A stretch of 64,000 nucleotides of DNA from Fictibacillus sp. FJAT-27399 (GCF_001510655.1 NZ_LMVC01000002.1:1532388-1596387), one strand, 5' to 3'. Shown: positions 1 through 8,101, counted from the stretch's first letter. Program-made: numbers and translations. The notes: generated from the letters alone by a model not told the origin.

Positions 1-176
1 ATAAAAAGCTGCCGGAGCCTTCCTTGTCCTGCGGGACTAGCGTGACAGGTGAGACTCCCGCCGGTGCTTGCACCAAAAAGTAGGCGTTCACGCCGGTAAA
101 GCTCACCGCACGCCCCGCGGAAAGCGAGCAGCCTGGAACGGAAATCAACAGCTTACAGACTTCTTGGACAGCCCCG
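1..176 (+). repeat. Dispersed Bacillaceae intergenic repeat, copy 1 (cut by window start)
   Basis: The sequence from the first base to about 176 matches the 3' two thirds of the elements at 7852-8101 and 45153-45462. The shared core runs from GGACTAGCGTGACAGG to the right terminal repeat ending GGACAGCCCC. The copy includes part of the 60-bp internal segment seen in copy 3. It ends 9 bases before the stop of the minus-strand gene that follows. Confidence 0.9.
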
Positions 177-184
177 TTTTCAAC

Positions 185-490
185 TTAAAAATTCTTATTT
201 TTAAATTTTATATTTACAACAGCAATATGTATAAAGCAAAGAATGATGAACCCAACAAATGCTACATAAAAGTTAACTTTTGTATAAATGAAAGCATATA
301 AAAACAACAGAATTCCGTAAATTACAAACATCACTCCATTAACTTTTGCAAATCTTTGTTTGTCATCATCTCTTACGGAATCCTTAGTGTATCCGGCTAG
401 TAAAGAAAAATTTTGTTTTTTCCAGATGAAATATGCAACTAAAAAAAAGAGTAAACTCAAAATAATAAAGATTAATCTAATTATAACCAT
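185..490 (-). CDS. Small DUF3784-like membrane protein
   Basis: A 101-aa protein with three hydrophobic segments (about residues 3-22, 52-70 and 76-96). The stretch after the first segment, with LLAGYTKDS followed by a charged run, resembles DUF3784 proteins, whose function is unknown. A strong ribosome site (GGGGGAGGAG) precedes the ATG at 490. The gene is AT-rich, and its stop lies just beyond repeat copy 1. Family assignment is by memory of the motif only. Confidence 0.7.
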   Translation of the reverse strand: MVIIRLIFIILSLLFFLVAYFIWKKQNFSLLAGYTKDSVRDDDKQRFAKVNGVMFVIYGILLFLYAFIYTKVNFYVAFVGFIILCFIHIAVVNIKFKNKNF

Positions 491-588
491 GTTACTCCTC
501 CCCCTGAATATCCCTTTTATTAAAAAATATCATTGATTACTATTTTTTAACATATATGTTTTTAATTGTTTATTAAAAGACTGCTGCA

Positions 589-837
589 TTAGTCACAATG
601 TCCAGAGTAAATAAAAATGGCGCAAAGTTTGTTGCTAAAGAAGGCATTGTATATGTAATTCAATGAGGAAATAAAAAAGAGAAATATAATCGAAGGATTG
701 GTTACATAAATATCTAGCAGATTAATTTTAACATCCAAACAGTAGTTTGAAGAAGATTTTTTGACAAGCGGAAATAAACATTTATTTGACACTGCGATTA
801 TACCAATCATAATTAGCATCTTGAATAATTTCTTCAT
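589..837 (-). CDS. Hypothetical small membrane protein
   Basis: An 82-aa AT-rich frame with a hydrophobic N-terminal segment (about residues 5-24) and a second one (about 49-68). An AGAGGAAAGG ribosome site precedes the ATG at 837. I recognise no family. It could be a real single gene or a chance frame in AT-rich DNA; the ribosome site and two membrane-like segments favour the former. Confidence 0.4.
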   Translation of the reverse strand: MKKLFKMLIMIGIIAVSNKCLFPLVKKSSSNYCLDVKINLLDIYVTNPSIIFLFFISSLNYIYNAFFSNKLCAIFIYSGHCD

Positions 838-1011
838 TTATCCCTTTCCTCTTCATATGTTCCATATTAATTTCGCCAAAAATTGAAATGTCTAGGGTGT
901 TTTAAAAAGGCTGTATTCGTATACATTGTTGGTTTTATCATGTTGTTCAACTAACAACGGTTATCTCAATGTTGACGATACTATTAAACAGAAGGGAAAC
1001 AACCAATTAAT

Positions 1012-1049
1012 AAAATAAACGCAAAGCTAATTGCTTCGCGTTTATTTTG
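1012..1049. terminator. Bidirectional hairpin terminator downstream of the Ser-rich protein gene
   Basis: AAAATAAACGC pairs with GCGTTTATTTT around a short loop. On the minus strand it follows the 54-aa gene ending at 1097. Confidence 0.7.
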
Positions 1050-1096
1050 TGAGAATTATTATACTTTAGTTGCAGGGATCACCACTATAGGGCCTG

Positions 1097-1261
1097 TCAG
1101 CATCCTCTATTGAATAGTGTACGTGGGCTTGAGCTTGAGCTTGAGCTTGAACTTGAACTTGAGCTTGAACTGGACCGGCGCTTTTTCACTTTTTTACATT
1201 TTAACATGACTGTTTTAGAGGAACGCTTACAACCACAGTGTTTTTTCTTTTTGGACGACAA
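1097..1261 (-). CDS. 54-aa Lys/Cys-rich protein with a 16-serine run (spore-coat-like)
   Basis: Read on the minus strand from a TTG at 1261 with ribosome site GGAGGG six bases upstream. The product starts MSSKKKKHCGCKRSSK, continues with a second basic/Cys stretch ending KKRR, then sixteen consecutive serines, and ends PRTLFNRGC. The serine run is encoded by alternating AGC/AGT and TCA codons, which produce the hexamer repeat at 1129-1170. Composition (basic, Cys and Ser tracts) resembles small Bacillus spore-coat or exosporium proteins, but I cannot name a family. A sigma-K-like promoter lies upstream and a terminator downstream, which together support a real sporulation gene. Confidence 0.6.
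   Translation of the reverse strand: MSSKKKKHCGCKRSSKTVMLKCKKVKKRRSSSSSSSSSSSSSSSSPRTLFNRGC
1129..1170. repeat. Hexanucleotide tandem repeat, seven units
   Basis: Seven uninterrupted 6-bp units, TTGAGC or TTGAAC, on the + strand. They encode the serine run of the minus-strand gene, so gain or loss of units would keep the frame and change the length of the run by two serines per unit. Confidence 0.9.
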
Positions 1262-1318
1262 AAAAATCCCTCCAAACGTTATAAATTGAGAAAAAAGGTT
1301 TAACCTTGTCTCTCACTT

Positions 1319-1346
1319 TATCTTATGCAGAAATCTAGTAAACCGT
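1319..1346 (-). promoter_or_regulatory. Sigma-K-like promoter of the Ser-rich gene
   Basis: On the minus strand CATAAGATA (1327-1319) fits the sigma-K -10 consensus CATANNNTA exactly. An AC dinucleotide stands 17 bases upstream (1346-1345), as expected for the short sigma-K -35. Predicted transcription would start about 50 bases before the GGAGGG ribosome site. Confidence 0.5.
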
Positions 1347-1511
1347 TTGGACAAGCTGGAAAAATCTATTAAATAAAATGCAAGTTCTTTTTAGAATGCT
1401 AATTTAAAAGACCTTCCCTAAAAAGGTAACGGGTTCACTTTTGGAGTACAAAAAGTTAAAAAACATCGTAAATCGCATATAAATTAGCAAGTGAAAAAAG
1501 CACTGCAATTT

Positions 1512-1563
1512 TATACTGCACCCCAAAAGTTAGAGTAAAAACTTAACTTTTGGGGTGTTTGTT
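1512..1563 (+). mobile_element. Solo end of the IS3-family element
   Basis: About 51 bases are identical to the left end of the IS at 47968-48605, beginning TATACTGCACCCC and running into the palindrome formed by CCCCAAAAGTTA and TAACTTTTGGGG. No transposase frame follows. It is either a deletion remnant or an end that moved alone. Confidence 0.8.
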
Positions 1564-1580
1564 CTAATTTTTCAGCATTT

Positions 1581-1604
1581 AAAAAAGCGCTATAAATAGC
1601 GCTT
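1581..1604 (-). terminator. Rho-independent terminator of the MarC-family gene
   Basis: On the minus strand the stem AAGCGCTATTTATAGCGCTT is followed by a run of T. Confidence 0.75.
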
Positions 1605-1670
1605 CATACCGTCGACATACCCTCTCAATAGTTATATATTTTTTATCTTCATCAACCTATGCTCCATTAT

Positions 1671-2297
1671 TTATTTCAAGTGTAGAAATAATCCATAGGC
1701 ACCTTCTGCGATCATTTGTATCGCCATCACGGCAAGTATAAGTCCCATTAGTCGGGAAATAACATTTAAACCATTTTCTCCAAGCTTTGTAATAATGGAG
1801 GTTGAGTAAAAAAAAAGGATAAAGGTAGCTGCTAATACAAGGATATAGCTAATAAATACGCTCCCTAGATTTTCAAGAGAATGGGAGGAAGTATGTGCCA
1901 TAACACTAGCTATGGTTCCAGGGCCTGCTATGATGGGGAGCGCAAGAGGCGTTATGGAAATATCGTCCTTTAACTCTGCTTCCTTTTGTTCTTGGTGATG
2001 AAGGCTTTGCGCTTTTGATGTTTTAGCATGGAGCAGGTTATATGCGATTCCAAAGATTAATATTCCCCCAGCTACTCGAAATGCATGGATCGTAATCCCA
2101 AAAAACGAAAAAATTAAATTTCCTAAAAGTAGAAAAACAGTAAGAATGATAAACGAAATAATAGCTGCTTTTCTTGCGGTTCGGTGTTTTTCTTTAAGAG
2201 AATAACCGCTAGTAAGAGACATGAAAATGGGAATATTCCCAAGCGGATTCATAACGGCAAAAAATGAAACAGTGAGCTTAAGGATTAAAGTCAGCAA
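1671..2297 (-). CDS. MarC/NAAT-family integral membrane protein
   Basis: A 208-aa polytopic membrane protein (six predicted helices) of the MarC (UPF0056) family. Family marks visible are FFAVMNPLGNIPIF near the N-terminus, the matching half-repeat TPLALPIIAGPGTIA in the middle, and the two-fold layout typical of the family. The physiological substrate of MarC proteins is not established. A GTG at 2321 also opens this frame but lacks a ribosome site; AAAGGAG lies 8 bases before the TTG at 2297, so that start is chosen. Single gene with its own terminator. Confidence 0.85.
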   Translation of the reverse strand: MLTLILKLTVSFFAVMNPLGNIPIFMSLTSGYSLKEKHRTARKAAIISFIILTVFLLLGNLIFSFFGITIHAFRVAGGILIFGIAYNLLHAKTSKAQSLHHQEQKEAELKDDISITPLALPIIAGPGTIASVMAHTSSHSLENLGSVFISYILVLAATFILFFYSTSIITKLGENGLNVISRLMGLILAVMAIQMIAEGAYGLFLHLK

Positions 2298-2590
2298 AGT
2301 ATATACTCCTTTCGTTACCACTTTAACTATTTATTTCCCAATAAGCTTTAGTTCATAAGCCACTGCAATCGAATCTTATAAACATTGGGATAGGGCACTA
2401 TTTGAGATTCCTAACAATCATATACCTAACCTTCACACTGCCTTAGTACTAGCATTATAAGTCTTTATTAAGATAAAAGTCGTATAAGGTCGTACTGTGT
2501 CAATTCGTTCTTATGGTTCATAGGCACGACCACGCATGTACCTTATACTTTATATTGTTAAATAGTCAGAAAATTCAGAGGAGGATTAAA

Positions 2591-3925
2591 ATGAAGCGGA
2601 TTTTATCCATATTTGCGGTGTTGATGCTCATCAGTACAATAGCAGGCAACTTTAAAACACCAGAAAAAGCTAGCGCGGCCACTTTAGAGGTGGATCCAGC
2701 ATTAACACAAGTGCTAAATAAGGTTTCAGACTCAGTTCAAGTAGATGGTGTCATCACTTACAGTCAAATGCCTGGTGTGTCTCAACTTAACCAATTGAAG
2801 GATTTAGGTTTGCAGACGAGGACCTTCCATAAACTTCCGATGGTGGCAGTAAAGGGCACGAAAGCTGACATCAACTCGTTATTGAACGCAAACCTGGGTG
2901 CAGAATCCATATACTATAACAAAAAATTGGAGTACAAATTAAAAGACAGCCGAGGATTAATCGGAGCTGAAAAGGTTTGGAATGAATTAGGATATACGGG
3001 CAAAGGGACAACCGTTGCTGTTATTGATTCAGGAATTGATGCTACCCATAAGGATCTTCCAATTGGTGATAAAGTAGTGCAAAATGTGAAGTTTTTGACA
3101 GGGAACAGCCTGTTTGAATCTTCAAAAACGCTGTATGCAGAAAATATACCAAATACCGATACCACCTCAGGACACGGTACACATGTAGCAGGAACCATTG
3201 CCGGCAACGGTACTCAAAGCGATGGCTTGTATAAAGGAATTGCTCCTGATGCCAAGCTCGTAGGTTTAGGTACAGGAGAAGCTATTTCTGTCCTCTGGGC
3301 ACTTGAAGCGTTTGATTATACGCTTGAAAACCAGCAGAAATACGGAATTGATGTAATCAGCAACAGTTGGGGAACCACTGGAACGTATTCAGCAAAAGAC
3401 CCGATCAACGTAGCGAGCAAAAAGGCACACGATGCAGGAATGGTCGTATCTTTTGCAGCAGGAAATGAAGGTCCAGATGAAAATACGATCAATCCTTATT
3501 CTGTCGCCCCATGGGTTATTTCCGTAGCAGCTGGAACAAAAGACAAACAACTTGCTGACTTTTCCTCAAGAGGCGTAAAGGGGGATCCATTATTGCATCC
3601 TGACATTACCGCTCCGGGTGTAGACATTGTATCTACAAAATCCAGTACAGGCATGGTTATGAACTTGCTCGGCACCAAAAAAGACGCCACCTACATTGCA
3701 CCTGAGCATTTACCATATTACACAACAGCAAGCGGAACGAGCATGGCAACACCTCATATATCCGGAGTAGCGGCACTTATGCTGGAAGCCAATCCATCCC
3801 TTCAGCCAGACCGTGTTCTGCAGCTGATGCAGTCTACTGCAGATCCAATGTCCGGATATGAAGAATATGAGGCAGGCGCGGGGTATGTCAATGCGTATGA
3901 AGCAGTGAAGGCAGCCAAACAATAG
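2591..3925 (+). CDS. Secreted subtilisin-family serine protease (S8)
   Basis: 444 aa from an ATG preceded by GAGGAGG. A signal peptide with an alanine-rich cleavage region ends near residue 30; a propeptide of about 75 residues with the I9-like pattern follows. The catalytic triad is Asp146 (VIDSGID), His195 (GHGTHVAG) and Ser384 (GTSMATPH), with oxyanion Asn292 (AAGNEGP). It should be exported, cleave its own propeptide and degrade extracellular protein. There is no C-terminal anchor or repeat domain. Single gene, ended by a strong terminator. Confidence 0.95.
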   Translation: MKRILSIFAVLMLISTIAGNFKTPEKASAATLEVDPALTQVLNKVSDSVQVDGVITYSQMPGVSQLNQLKDLGLQTRTFHKLPMVAVKGTKADINSLLNANLGAESIYYNKKLEYKLKDSRGLIGAEKVWNELGYTGKGTTVAVIDSGIDATHKDLPIGDKVVQNVKFLTGNSLFESSKTLYAENIPNTDTTSGHGTHVAGTIAGNGTQSDGLYKGIAPDAKLVGLGTGEAISVLWALEAFDYTLENQQKYGIDVISNSWGTTGTYSAKDPINVASKKAHDAGMVVSFAAGNEGPDENTINPYSVAPWVISVAAGTKDKQLADFSSRGVKGDPLLHPDITAPGVDIVSTKSSTGMVMNLLGTKKDATYIAPEHLPYYTTASGTSMATPHISGVAALMLEANPSLQPDRVLQLMQSTADPMSGYEEYEAGAGYVNAYEAVKAAKQ

Positions 3926-3962
3926 GCAGTTCGTGGAAAAGTCATGAAAATAGTTTTGAGAT

Positions 3963-3997
3963 AAACAGCCCTTTTTAAATATTGGGCTGTTTTTTTA
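3963..3997 (+). terminator. Rho-independent terminator of the protease gene
   Basis: AAACAGCCC and GGGCTGTTTTTTT form a stem followed by a T run. Confidence 0.85.
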
Positions 3998-4271
3998 TAA
4001 CACGACATTAATACAATCTTCTAGAATAAGGGGGGTAATCATTGTAAAGTGACAACCATACAGGGATGGGACGCTTTGGAGAAGTTTCAATCTTTATTCT
4101 AACGGTTGATCTAGACAAAATAAAAAAACGCCTCCTTACATATGCTTGCCAACAGACAAGAAAACGTAAGAAGACGTTCTTCGGTTATGTAATTATTCAG
4201 GTATTAGACCGTGTACCTTTAGTAAAGCAACTGTAAGACAAAAAGCCTTGAAACAGTTGATATCATTAAAG

Positions 4272-4347
4272 TGGCGGCCCCGGCAGGAATTGAACCTGCG
4301 ACGCACGGTTTAGGAAACCGACGCTCTATCCACTGAGCTACGGAGCC
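4272..4347 (-). tRNA. tRNA-Arg (anticodon CCU)
   Basis: A complete 76-nt cloverleaf on the minus strand. The acceptor stem GGCTCCG pairs with CGGGGCC (one G-U), the D arm is TAGCTCAGTGGATAGAGC, the anticodon loop is TTCCTAA giving CCU, and the T arm contains GGTTCAATTCC. CCA is encoded. It reads AGG arginine codons. It stands alone, with no rRNA or tRNA neighbours in the window. Confidence 0.97.
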
Positions 4348-4498
4348 AAGATTTATGGTCAACAAAGTGTATTATACAAAACTGCAAGCCTTTTGAAAAG
4401 CCTTTTGTTTGAGCAGGTTGATTATTTCACCCTCTTTCTCTACTCTATATTTATACATAAGTTCATGTCCAAAAATATTCATGCAAAGGATGAATTAT

Positions 4499-5971
4499 AT
4501 GCACACAACACTTGAAGATGTAAAAAAGCACCCGGTGTTTCATTATTTTGCCGAAATTTCCGCCATTCCCCGCGGATCCGGCAACGAAAAAGAAATCAGT
4601 AATTACCTCTTGCGTTTTGCAAAAGAAAGGAACCTTGAAGCGGTACAGGACGAAGCGCTTAACATTTTCATAAAAAAAACCGCTTCAGAAGGCTATGAGC
4701 ATGTCCCTGCCATCATTCTGCAAGGCCATATGGATATGGTATGTGAAAAGAACAAAGGAACGGCCCATGATTTTGAACTCGACCCCATCTCTCTGCAGCT
4801 AAAAGATGACATGCTCTATGCGTCCAATACGACACTCGGAGCGGATAACGGGATAGCCGTTGCTTATGCCCTCGCCATCCTAGATTCGAGTGGTATTCCT
4901 CATCCTGCCCTTGAAATCATCATCACTACAGAAGAAGAAACAACCATGAAAGGCGCGCTAGAAGCCAGTCCTGAAATTTTTTCTGGAGAAATTTTTATTA
5001 ATCTTGATTCAGAAGAAGAAGGCAAATTATTGGTCAGCAGTGCAGGCGGCATAACTGCCATGCAAGCTCTTCCTATACAATGGGAAACTGCTCCAAAAGA
5101 GCTTAAAGGCTACAAGATCCAGTTGAGCGGGCTTTTCGGCGGCCACTCCGGCATGTCCATCCAAAAAGGAAGAGGCAATGCCAACAAGCTCCTTGGAAGA
5201 ATTCTGCATGAGCTTTCCGTCCAGTTCCCTTTCAGCCTTCATTCAATAAATGGAGGGCTGAAATCAAATGCGATCCCTCGGGAAGCCGAAGCTGTAATCT
5301 ATTTACCTGCAGATGCTTCAATCGATCTGCCAAAGCTGGTGTCCAACTGGGAACATGTTTTTAAAAATGAGCTGCGGACAGCTGATCCGGGAATCTCAGT
5401 TACAGTCGAAGAAGCCGCGGAAAGCCCGGACAAATTATATTCCGTCAAAACCACACAAAACGTGATCACCTCACTCATGCTGATCCCAAATGGTGTGCTG
5501 TCCATGAGCCAGGAGATTGAAGGTTTAACAGAGAGTTCAACCAACCTTGGAGTGGTAACGAGCAACAGCCAGGAAGTTCGTTTTGTCAGTGAGATACGAA
5601 GCTCTGTGAAAAGTCTGAAGCAGCAGACTGTTGAGCAGAATAACCTGATTGCACAGCTTACAGAATCTCGGTTCTCTACAGAAGCTGATTATCCAGAATG
5701 GCCTTACCGCCCAGATTCAAAAGTCCGCCGCTTGTTCGAAACGGTCTACAAAGATTTATACGGCAATCCTCCAGAGATCGTAGCCATTCATGCCGGTCTG
5801 GAATGCGGGATTTTCACAGAAAAACTTCCACATATCGATGCCATTTCCCTTGGTCCTGATATGTTTGATGTGCATACTCCTGAAGAACACCTCAGTGTAC
5901 CTTCCACCATTCGGACTTGGGATTATTTGAAGGCTGTTTTACAGGAAATGAACAACTTTTATAAATCATGA
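4499..5971 (+). CDS. pepD: Aminoacyl-histidine dipeptidase (M20 family PepD)
   Basis: 490 aa. Cytosolic dizinc peptidase that cleaves Xaa-His dipeptides. Metal-ligand motifs are visible in order: GHMDMV (about residue 80), LGADNGIAVA, TTEEETTMKGA, a LDSEEEG stretch, and the C-terminal HTPEEHLSVPS. The dimerisation lid insert lies between them, and total length fits the PepD branch (about 485). The start is the ATG at 4499 behind AAAGGATG; the longer frame back to 4409 has no ribosome site. Single gene with the tRNA upstream on the other strand. Confidence 0.9.
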   Translation: MHTTLEDVKKHPVFHYFAEISAIPRGSGNEKEISNYLLRFAKERNLEAVQDEALNIFIKKTASEGYEHVPAIILQGHMDMVCEKNKGTAHDFELDPISLQLKDDMLYASNTTLGADNGIAVAYALAILDSSGIPHPALEIIITTEEETTMKGALEASPEIFSGEIFINLDSEEEGKLLVSSAGGITAMQALPIQWETAPKELKGYKIQLSGLFGGHSGMSIQKGRGNANKLLGRILHELSVQFPFSLHSINGGLKSNAIPREAEAVIYLPADASIDLPKLVSNWEHVFKNELRTADPGISVTVEEAAESPDKLYSVKTTQNVITSLMLIPNGVLSMSQEIEGLTESSTNLGVVTSNSQEVRFVSEIRSSVKSLKQQTVEQNNLIAQLTESRFSTEADYPEWPYRPDSKVRRLFETVYKDLYGNPPEIVAIHAGLECGIFTEKLPHIDAISLGPDMFDVHTPEEHLSVPSTIRTWDYLKAVLQEMNNFYKS

Positions 5972-6022
5972 TAACGCACACCCCGGGCTGAAGGGAACTA
6001 TTTACCATTCTATGCGCAAACA

Positions 6023-6062
6023 AAAAAGAGGACGGTTCATCCAATTGAGTCGTCCTCTTTTT
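6023..6062. terminator. Bidirectional terminator between pepD and the aldo/keto reductase
   Basis: AAAAGAGGACG and CGTCCTCTTTTT form a stem with A and T runs on both sides, serving both convergent genes. Confidence 0.85.
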
Positions 6063-6074
6063 ATCATTTTAGTC

Positions 6075-6905
6075 TTAGAAGTCAAAGTTATCCGGATCGG
6101 GCCCGACTCTTTGATCTTCGTTTAGCGTATTGATTTTCTCCATGTCTTCCGCGCTTAGTTCAAAGTCAAAGACTTCAGAGTTTTCTTGAATTCTATGGTC
6201 TTTTACGGATTTCGGAATGGTCACAACACCATTTTGAAGATCCCAGCGCAGGATGACCTGTGCCACGGATTTGTTGTGTTTTTCCGCAATCTCAGAAAGT
6301 ACTGGATTGTTTAGAAGCTCACCCTGCATCAGAGGGCTCCACGCTTCCATCTGAATTTTGTTTTCTTTACAGAAAGCAAGCAATTCTTTTTGAGCTAACA
6401 GCGGATGATACTCTACCTGGTTAACCATCGGTACAATCTCACTGTCTGCTATTACGTCTTTTAAATGGTGAACGTGGAAGTTACTCACACCGATCGCCCG
6501 GACACGGCCGTCTATGTATAATTTCTCCAAAGCACGCCATGTTTCTTTATATTTCCCTTCCACTGGCCAGTGAATGAGATAAAGATCCACATAATCAAGC
6601 TGAAGCTTTTTGAGAGATTCCTCATATGCTGCTAATGTTGTTTCATAACCTTGATCTGCATTCCATACTTTCGTCGTGATGAATAATTCTTCACGCGGGA
6701 TGCCGGAATCTTTGATCGCACGGCCTACGCCTTCTTCATTTCCGTATACTGCTGCTGTATCAATGCTTTTATATCCTTTGCTCAAAGCCGATTTAACAGA
6801 TTGGTAGACTTCGTCCCCTTCTTCCACTTTATAAACCCCAAGGCCGAACCAAGGCATTTTAACGCCATTGTGCAATGTTGTTGTGTCTTGAAGATGTTTA
6901 GCCAT
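6075..6905 (-). CDS. yvgN: Aldo/keto reductase, YvgN-like (glyoxal/methylglyoxal reductase type)
   Basis: A 276-aa NADPH-dependent (alpha/beta)8-barrel reductase. The catalytic tetrad of the family is present: Asp49 ([11 protein letters not shown]), Tyr54, Lys79 (ITTKVWN) and His112 (LIHWPV). The cofactor motif [10 protein letters not shown] lies near the C-terminus. Overall sequence resembles Bacillus subtilis YvgN, which reduces glyoxal and methylglyoxal; the substrate here is inferred. An AAGGAGG-type ribosome site precedes the ATG at 6905. Confidence 0.88.
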   Translation of the reverse strand: MAKHLQDTTTLHNGVKMPWFGLGVYKVEEGDEVYQSVKSALSKGYKSIDTAAVYGNEEGVGRAIKDSGIPREELFITTKVWNADQGYETTLAAYEESLKKLQLDYVDLYLIHWPVEGKYKETWRALEKLYIDGRVRAIGVSNFHVHHLKDVIADSEIVPMVNQVEYHPLLAQKELLAFCKENKIQMEAWSPLMQGELLNNPVLSEIAEKHNKSVAQVILRWDLQNGVVTIPKSVKDHRIQENSEVFDFELSAEDMEKINTLNEDQRVGPDPDNFDF

Positions 6906-7176
6906 CTTATTCCCTCCTTAGATTATGAATATATCGACATTTTCGCATAAATCTTCAAAAACAAGAAAAGATATGCCTGACAAGTGTGCAGGCGTTTGCC
7001 TTTACGAATATACCCATATTCAAGGAAAGAAAAAACGTTTTTTCATTTAGATTCTGATGCTTTTTGTTGTAAAATTGAGGCCGTCTTTTCAAAACATTTA
7101 CAATTATATGCAGGAGTGTTTCCTTTTTTATGGAATACTACATTCATGTAGAAGTAAGTTACGCGGAGGTGTTTTG

Positions 7177-7365
7177 ATGAAAAATAATGTCATTGACTTC
7201 CCTAAGCAAGTGAGCAGAGATGTTATTCTTGAAAACGAACTGGACTTGATCACCGAGATTCGGGCACTTCTCAGTGAGTTTCAAAATGATTATCCGCTGC
7301 TGATTAAACGTGCGATCCTGACACGGGTCGATCTGTTAACGAAGCAACTCGTAACGATGAATTAA
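7177..7365 (+). CDS. Hypothetical 62-aa protein
   Basis: A short soluble, probably helical protein starting MKNNVIDFPKQ, behind a GCGGAGG ribosome site. I recognise no family. It converges with the Spo0E-like gene, and the two stop codons overlap in one TTAA (7362-7365). Confidence 0.65.
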   Translation: MKNNVIDFPKQVSRDVILENELDLITEIRALLSEFQNDYPLLIKRAILTRVDLLTKQLVTMN

Positions 7366-7529
7366 CAAACGTTTCTTTGGTACTCGTTCAGCAGCCCGTC
7401 AAGCTCCTGGCTGCACTGGACCGTTTCATGACTAGTAAACCCTCTGAGAAATGCCAGCCTGATCAGCTCTTCTTTTTTTGCTCCAATCGATTCTAAAAGC
7501 CATTTTTGGTGATACTCTACATTACTCAC
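7362..7529 (-). CDS. Spo0E-like phosphatase
   Basis: A 55-aa helical-hairpin protein from a GTG at 7529 with AAAGGAGAG six bases upstream. The signature of the Spo0E family is clear: IGAKKEELIRLAFLRGFTS, then TVQCSQELDGLLNEYQ; the SQELD motif carries the catalytic and binding residues. Characterised family members dephosphorylate Spo0A~P and delay sporulation. Target and effect here are inferred. A second family member lies at 56205-56369. Confidence 0.85.
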   Translation of the reverse strand: MSNVEYHQKWLLESIGAKKEELIRLAFLRGFTSHETVQCSQELDGLLNEYQRNVC

Positions 7530-7602
7530 ACACAATGCTCTCCTTTTCTATCAATTCCAACATAATCAGATACACAAGTGATATTATCTATAAAAAGTTG
7601 AC

Positions 7603-7650
7603 GTTTGAGAAGAGATTCAACAAAAGAAGTGATAAAGTTACAAAACAATA
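7603..7650 (-). promoter_or_regulatory. Sequence shared upstream of both Spo0E-like genes, copy A
   Basis: About 48 bp, 74-121 bases upstream of the GTG start at 7529. By hand alignment it matches the region upstream of the other Spo0E-like gene at roughly three of four positions, including AGAGATT, AAAAG and TTACAAAA in the same order. It could be promoter or regulator-binding DNA. Confidence 0.35.
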
Positions 7651-7725
7651 CAAACTTCCCTTTGAAAAGCCGCGTTATCATATGGGCTTTTGGTCATACT
7701 ATTGAAAAAAGACAGGAGAATCCTT

Positions 7726-7815
7726 TTGAGATACGTCAAATTTATCGTCTTGTCACTGGGGTTTATTTTCCTTGCCGGCATGTGGTATTTCGAAATCATA
7801 AGCTGGTTCAAATGA
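7726..7815 (+). CDS. 29-aa single-span membrane peptide
   Basis: Starts at a TTG with CAGGAG seven bases upstream. The product begins MRYVKFIVLSLGFIFLAGMW and is essentially one membrane helix with a short basic N-terminus, ending SWFK. Function unknown. It sits 36 bases upstream of repeat copy 2, whose left arm is a terminator in the same direction. Confidence 0.55.
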   Translation: MRYVKFIVLSLGFIFLAGMWYFEIISWFK

Positions 7816-7851
7816 AAAGCTGAAGCTAGACTTCACTTCCTCGAAAAAAAA

Positions 7852-7900
7852 AAGGGGCTGTCCAGAAAGTCGAAAATTGACCTTCAGGCAGCCCCTTTTT
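7852..7900 (+). terminator. Terminator formed by the repeat's left arm
   Basis: AAGGGGCTG pairs with CAGCCCCTT followed by TTT, with an inner AGTC/GACC stem. It probably ends the 29-aa gene transcript. Confidence 0.7.
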
Positions 7901-8101
7901 GGCTTGAAAAATCTTCAATGAAAAGTTAATTGAAGTGGAAGATGCGAGACTCCTGCGGGACTAGCGTGACAGGTGAGACTCCCGCCGGTGCTTGCACCAA
8001 AAAGTAGGCGTTCACGCCGGTAAGGCTCACCGCACGCCCCGCGGAAAGCGAGCAGCCTGGAACGGAAATCAACAGCTTACAGACTTCTTGGACAGCCCCT
8101 T
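7852..8101 (+). repeat. Dispersed Bacillaceae intergenic repeat, copy 2 (250 bp)
   Basis: Bounded by 20-bp inverted repeats (AAGGGGCTGTCCAGAAAGTC and the complement of GACTTCTTGGACAGCCCCTT, 2 mismatches). It is collinear with copy 3 except that a 60-bp internal segment is missing, the junction falling at a TCCT present at both edges of the segment. There is no coding capacity. The left 50 bases form a terminator hairpin. It sits between convergent genes. Confidence 0.9.

Larger units (their letters stand above)
1262..1670. other. 409-bp intergenic region
   Basis: Holds the sigma-K-like promoter, a solo IS end (1512-1563) and the marC-side terminator (1581-1604). I see no credible coding frame in the rest. 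Confidence 0.6.

Noticed and set aside
1062-1170. An alternative minus frame reading alternating Val-Gln and Ala-Gln through the hexamer repeat
   Set aside because: A stop lies just upstream and no start or ribosome site exists in that frame; the serine frame has both.
4021-4260. Region before the tRNA considered for a small RNA or gene
   Set aside because: No ribosome site with a plausible frame and no strong hairpin with a T run.
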